DNA of 12,979 nucleotides from CAYPNP01 sp964412195 (lineage in GTDB: Bacteria; Acidobacteriota; JAAYUB01): contig CAYPNP010000051.1 in the NCBI GenBank assembly GCA_964412195.1, positions 1-12,979 on the forward strand, given 5' to 3'. The number at the start of each line of letters is the position of its first letter. Positions within the stretch are counted from its first letter, which is position 1. Made by a program: the position numbers and the translations under genes. The notes beneath the pieces are model-generated. The model made no database searches and was not told where the DNA came from. It saw only the letters and a program-made list of their open reading frames with translations. Of this stretch, positions 12,667 to 12,979 are shown piece by piece.

Positions 12667-12939
12667 ATGATCCTACTTCGCTCCGTCGATTCAGATCGCA
12701 ACCGGTTCCGTCAATACAGCCTGGATCTCCAACCCGGCCTGATCGACGGCATGAGCCTGGTGGTCACCTGGGGCCGGCTGAACGCCCGCCGCCTGCGCCG
12801 GCGAGTGTACTGGTTCCCGGATGCCGCCGCTGCCCGGCGCCGGGCGCAGGCGATTTACCGCATTCGCCTCCGCCACCACTACCAGGTGGAGCGGATCGGC
12901 GGGTGGCTCGCCCTGCCAGATGCGCTGGAGACGACGTGA
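12667..12939 (+). CDS. WGR-domain protein
   Basis: A 90-residue protein consisting almost entirely of one WGR domain, named for its TWGRLN motif (Trp-Gly-Arg at about 35-37). The lead strands (RNRFRQYSLDLQPGL, then MSLVVTWGRL) and the helix with AAAARRRAQAIYRIRLRHHY match the family. In PARP enzymes this domain contacts DNA ends and nicks; small stand-alone versions occur on bacterial mobile elements with unknown roles. Its TGA overlaps the GTG of the serine recombinase by 4 nt when the circle is closed, so it is the first gene of the long operon. A DNA-end-binding helper for the recombinase or nucleases is one possibility. The ribosome binding site is weak. Confidence 0.88.
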   Translation: MILLRSVDSDRNRFRQYSLDLQPGLIDGMSLVVTWGRLNARRLRRRVYWFPDAAAARRRAQAIYRIRLRHHYQVERIGGWLALPDALETT

Positions 12940-12979
12940 AAACCATCGCCTACCTGCGGGTATCCAAGGAAAGCCAGGA
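12925..12979. repeat. Terminal direct repeat, right copy (includes duplicate 5' end of recombinase)
   Basis: An exact copy of bases 1-55. Bases 12936-12979 repeat the first codons of the serine recombinase from its GTG, so they are not a second gene. One copy should be dropped when the circle is closed. Confidence 0.93.

Noticed and set aside
12936..12979. Second, truncated serine recombinase gene
   Set aside because: It is the duplicated end of a circular assembly, identical to bases 12-55.

Overview
The window reads as one complete small circular plasmid, not a chromosomal fragment. Its first 55 bases (1-55) recur exactly as its last 55 (12925-12979). Joining the ends gives a circle of about 12,924 bp, and one operon then runs unbroken across the join: the WGR gene at 12667 ends in a 4-nt overlap with the recombinase start. 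Gene content (RepA_C-type initiator with iterons, ParA plus a ribbon-helix-helix partner, MazF-type toxin-antitoxin, a MobC/NikA-like protein, an Rhs-type secreted toxin) fits a plasmid of a Gram-negative, GC-rich host, perhaps a proteobacterium or a relative. The sequence does not identify the genus. AT-rich islands mark the replication origin (6260-6510), the putative immunity genes (9714-10611), the parA upstream region and the 12453-12666 gap.

Layout. (1) 12667 through the join to 4584, plus strand: WGR-domain protein, serine recombinase, HNH endonuclease, beta-class DNA methyltransferase fused to an Mrr-like PD-(D/E)XK domain, a small winged-helix-like protein, and a zinc-ribbon protein with a SAP-like segment. 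Four of the five junctions are 4-nt start/stop overlaps, so this looks like one co-translated cassette, probably a restriction-modification or related defence system of unfamiliar composition. (2) 4626-5166, minus strand: MazE-like/MazF-like toxin-antitoxin pair with a palindrome in its promoter. (3) 5327-5916: a MobC/NikA-like protein with two ribbon-helix-helix units, transcribed away from a candidate oriT. The oriT is a 14-bp-arm inverted repeat followed by TATCCTGC, the nick motif of RP4/R64-type origins. No relaxase is encoded, so transfer would need one in trans. (4) 6216-7756: iteron origin (DnaA-box-like 9-mers, AT-rich repeats, four 18-bp iterons, inverted half-iterons) and the rep gene, whose product carries two unusual C-terminal zinc ribbons. 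(5) 7824-10611: exported transglutaminase-like/TPR protein, exported Rhs-core protein with a possible caspase-like His/Cys toxin domain, and two membrane proteins that may be its immunity factors. (6) 10655-11216, minus strand: two unrecognised overlapping genes. (7) 11331-12452: partition locus with four 12-bp direct-repeat units upstream of parA.

Together, (4) and (7) replicate and segregate the plasmid, (2) and possibly (5) penalise loss or attack competitors, (3) allows mobilisation, and (1) is the main candidate for an unusual defence-type system. All functions are read from sequence motifs; nothing has been tested or searched.
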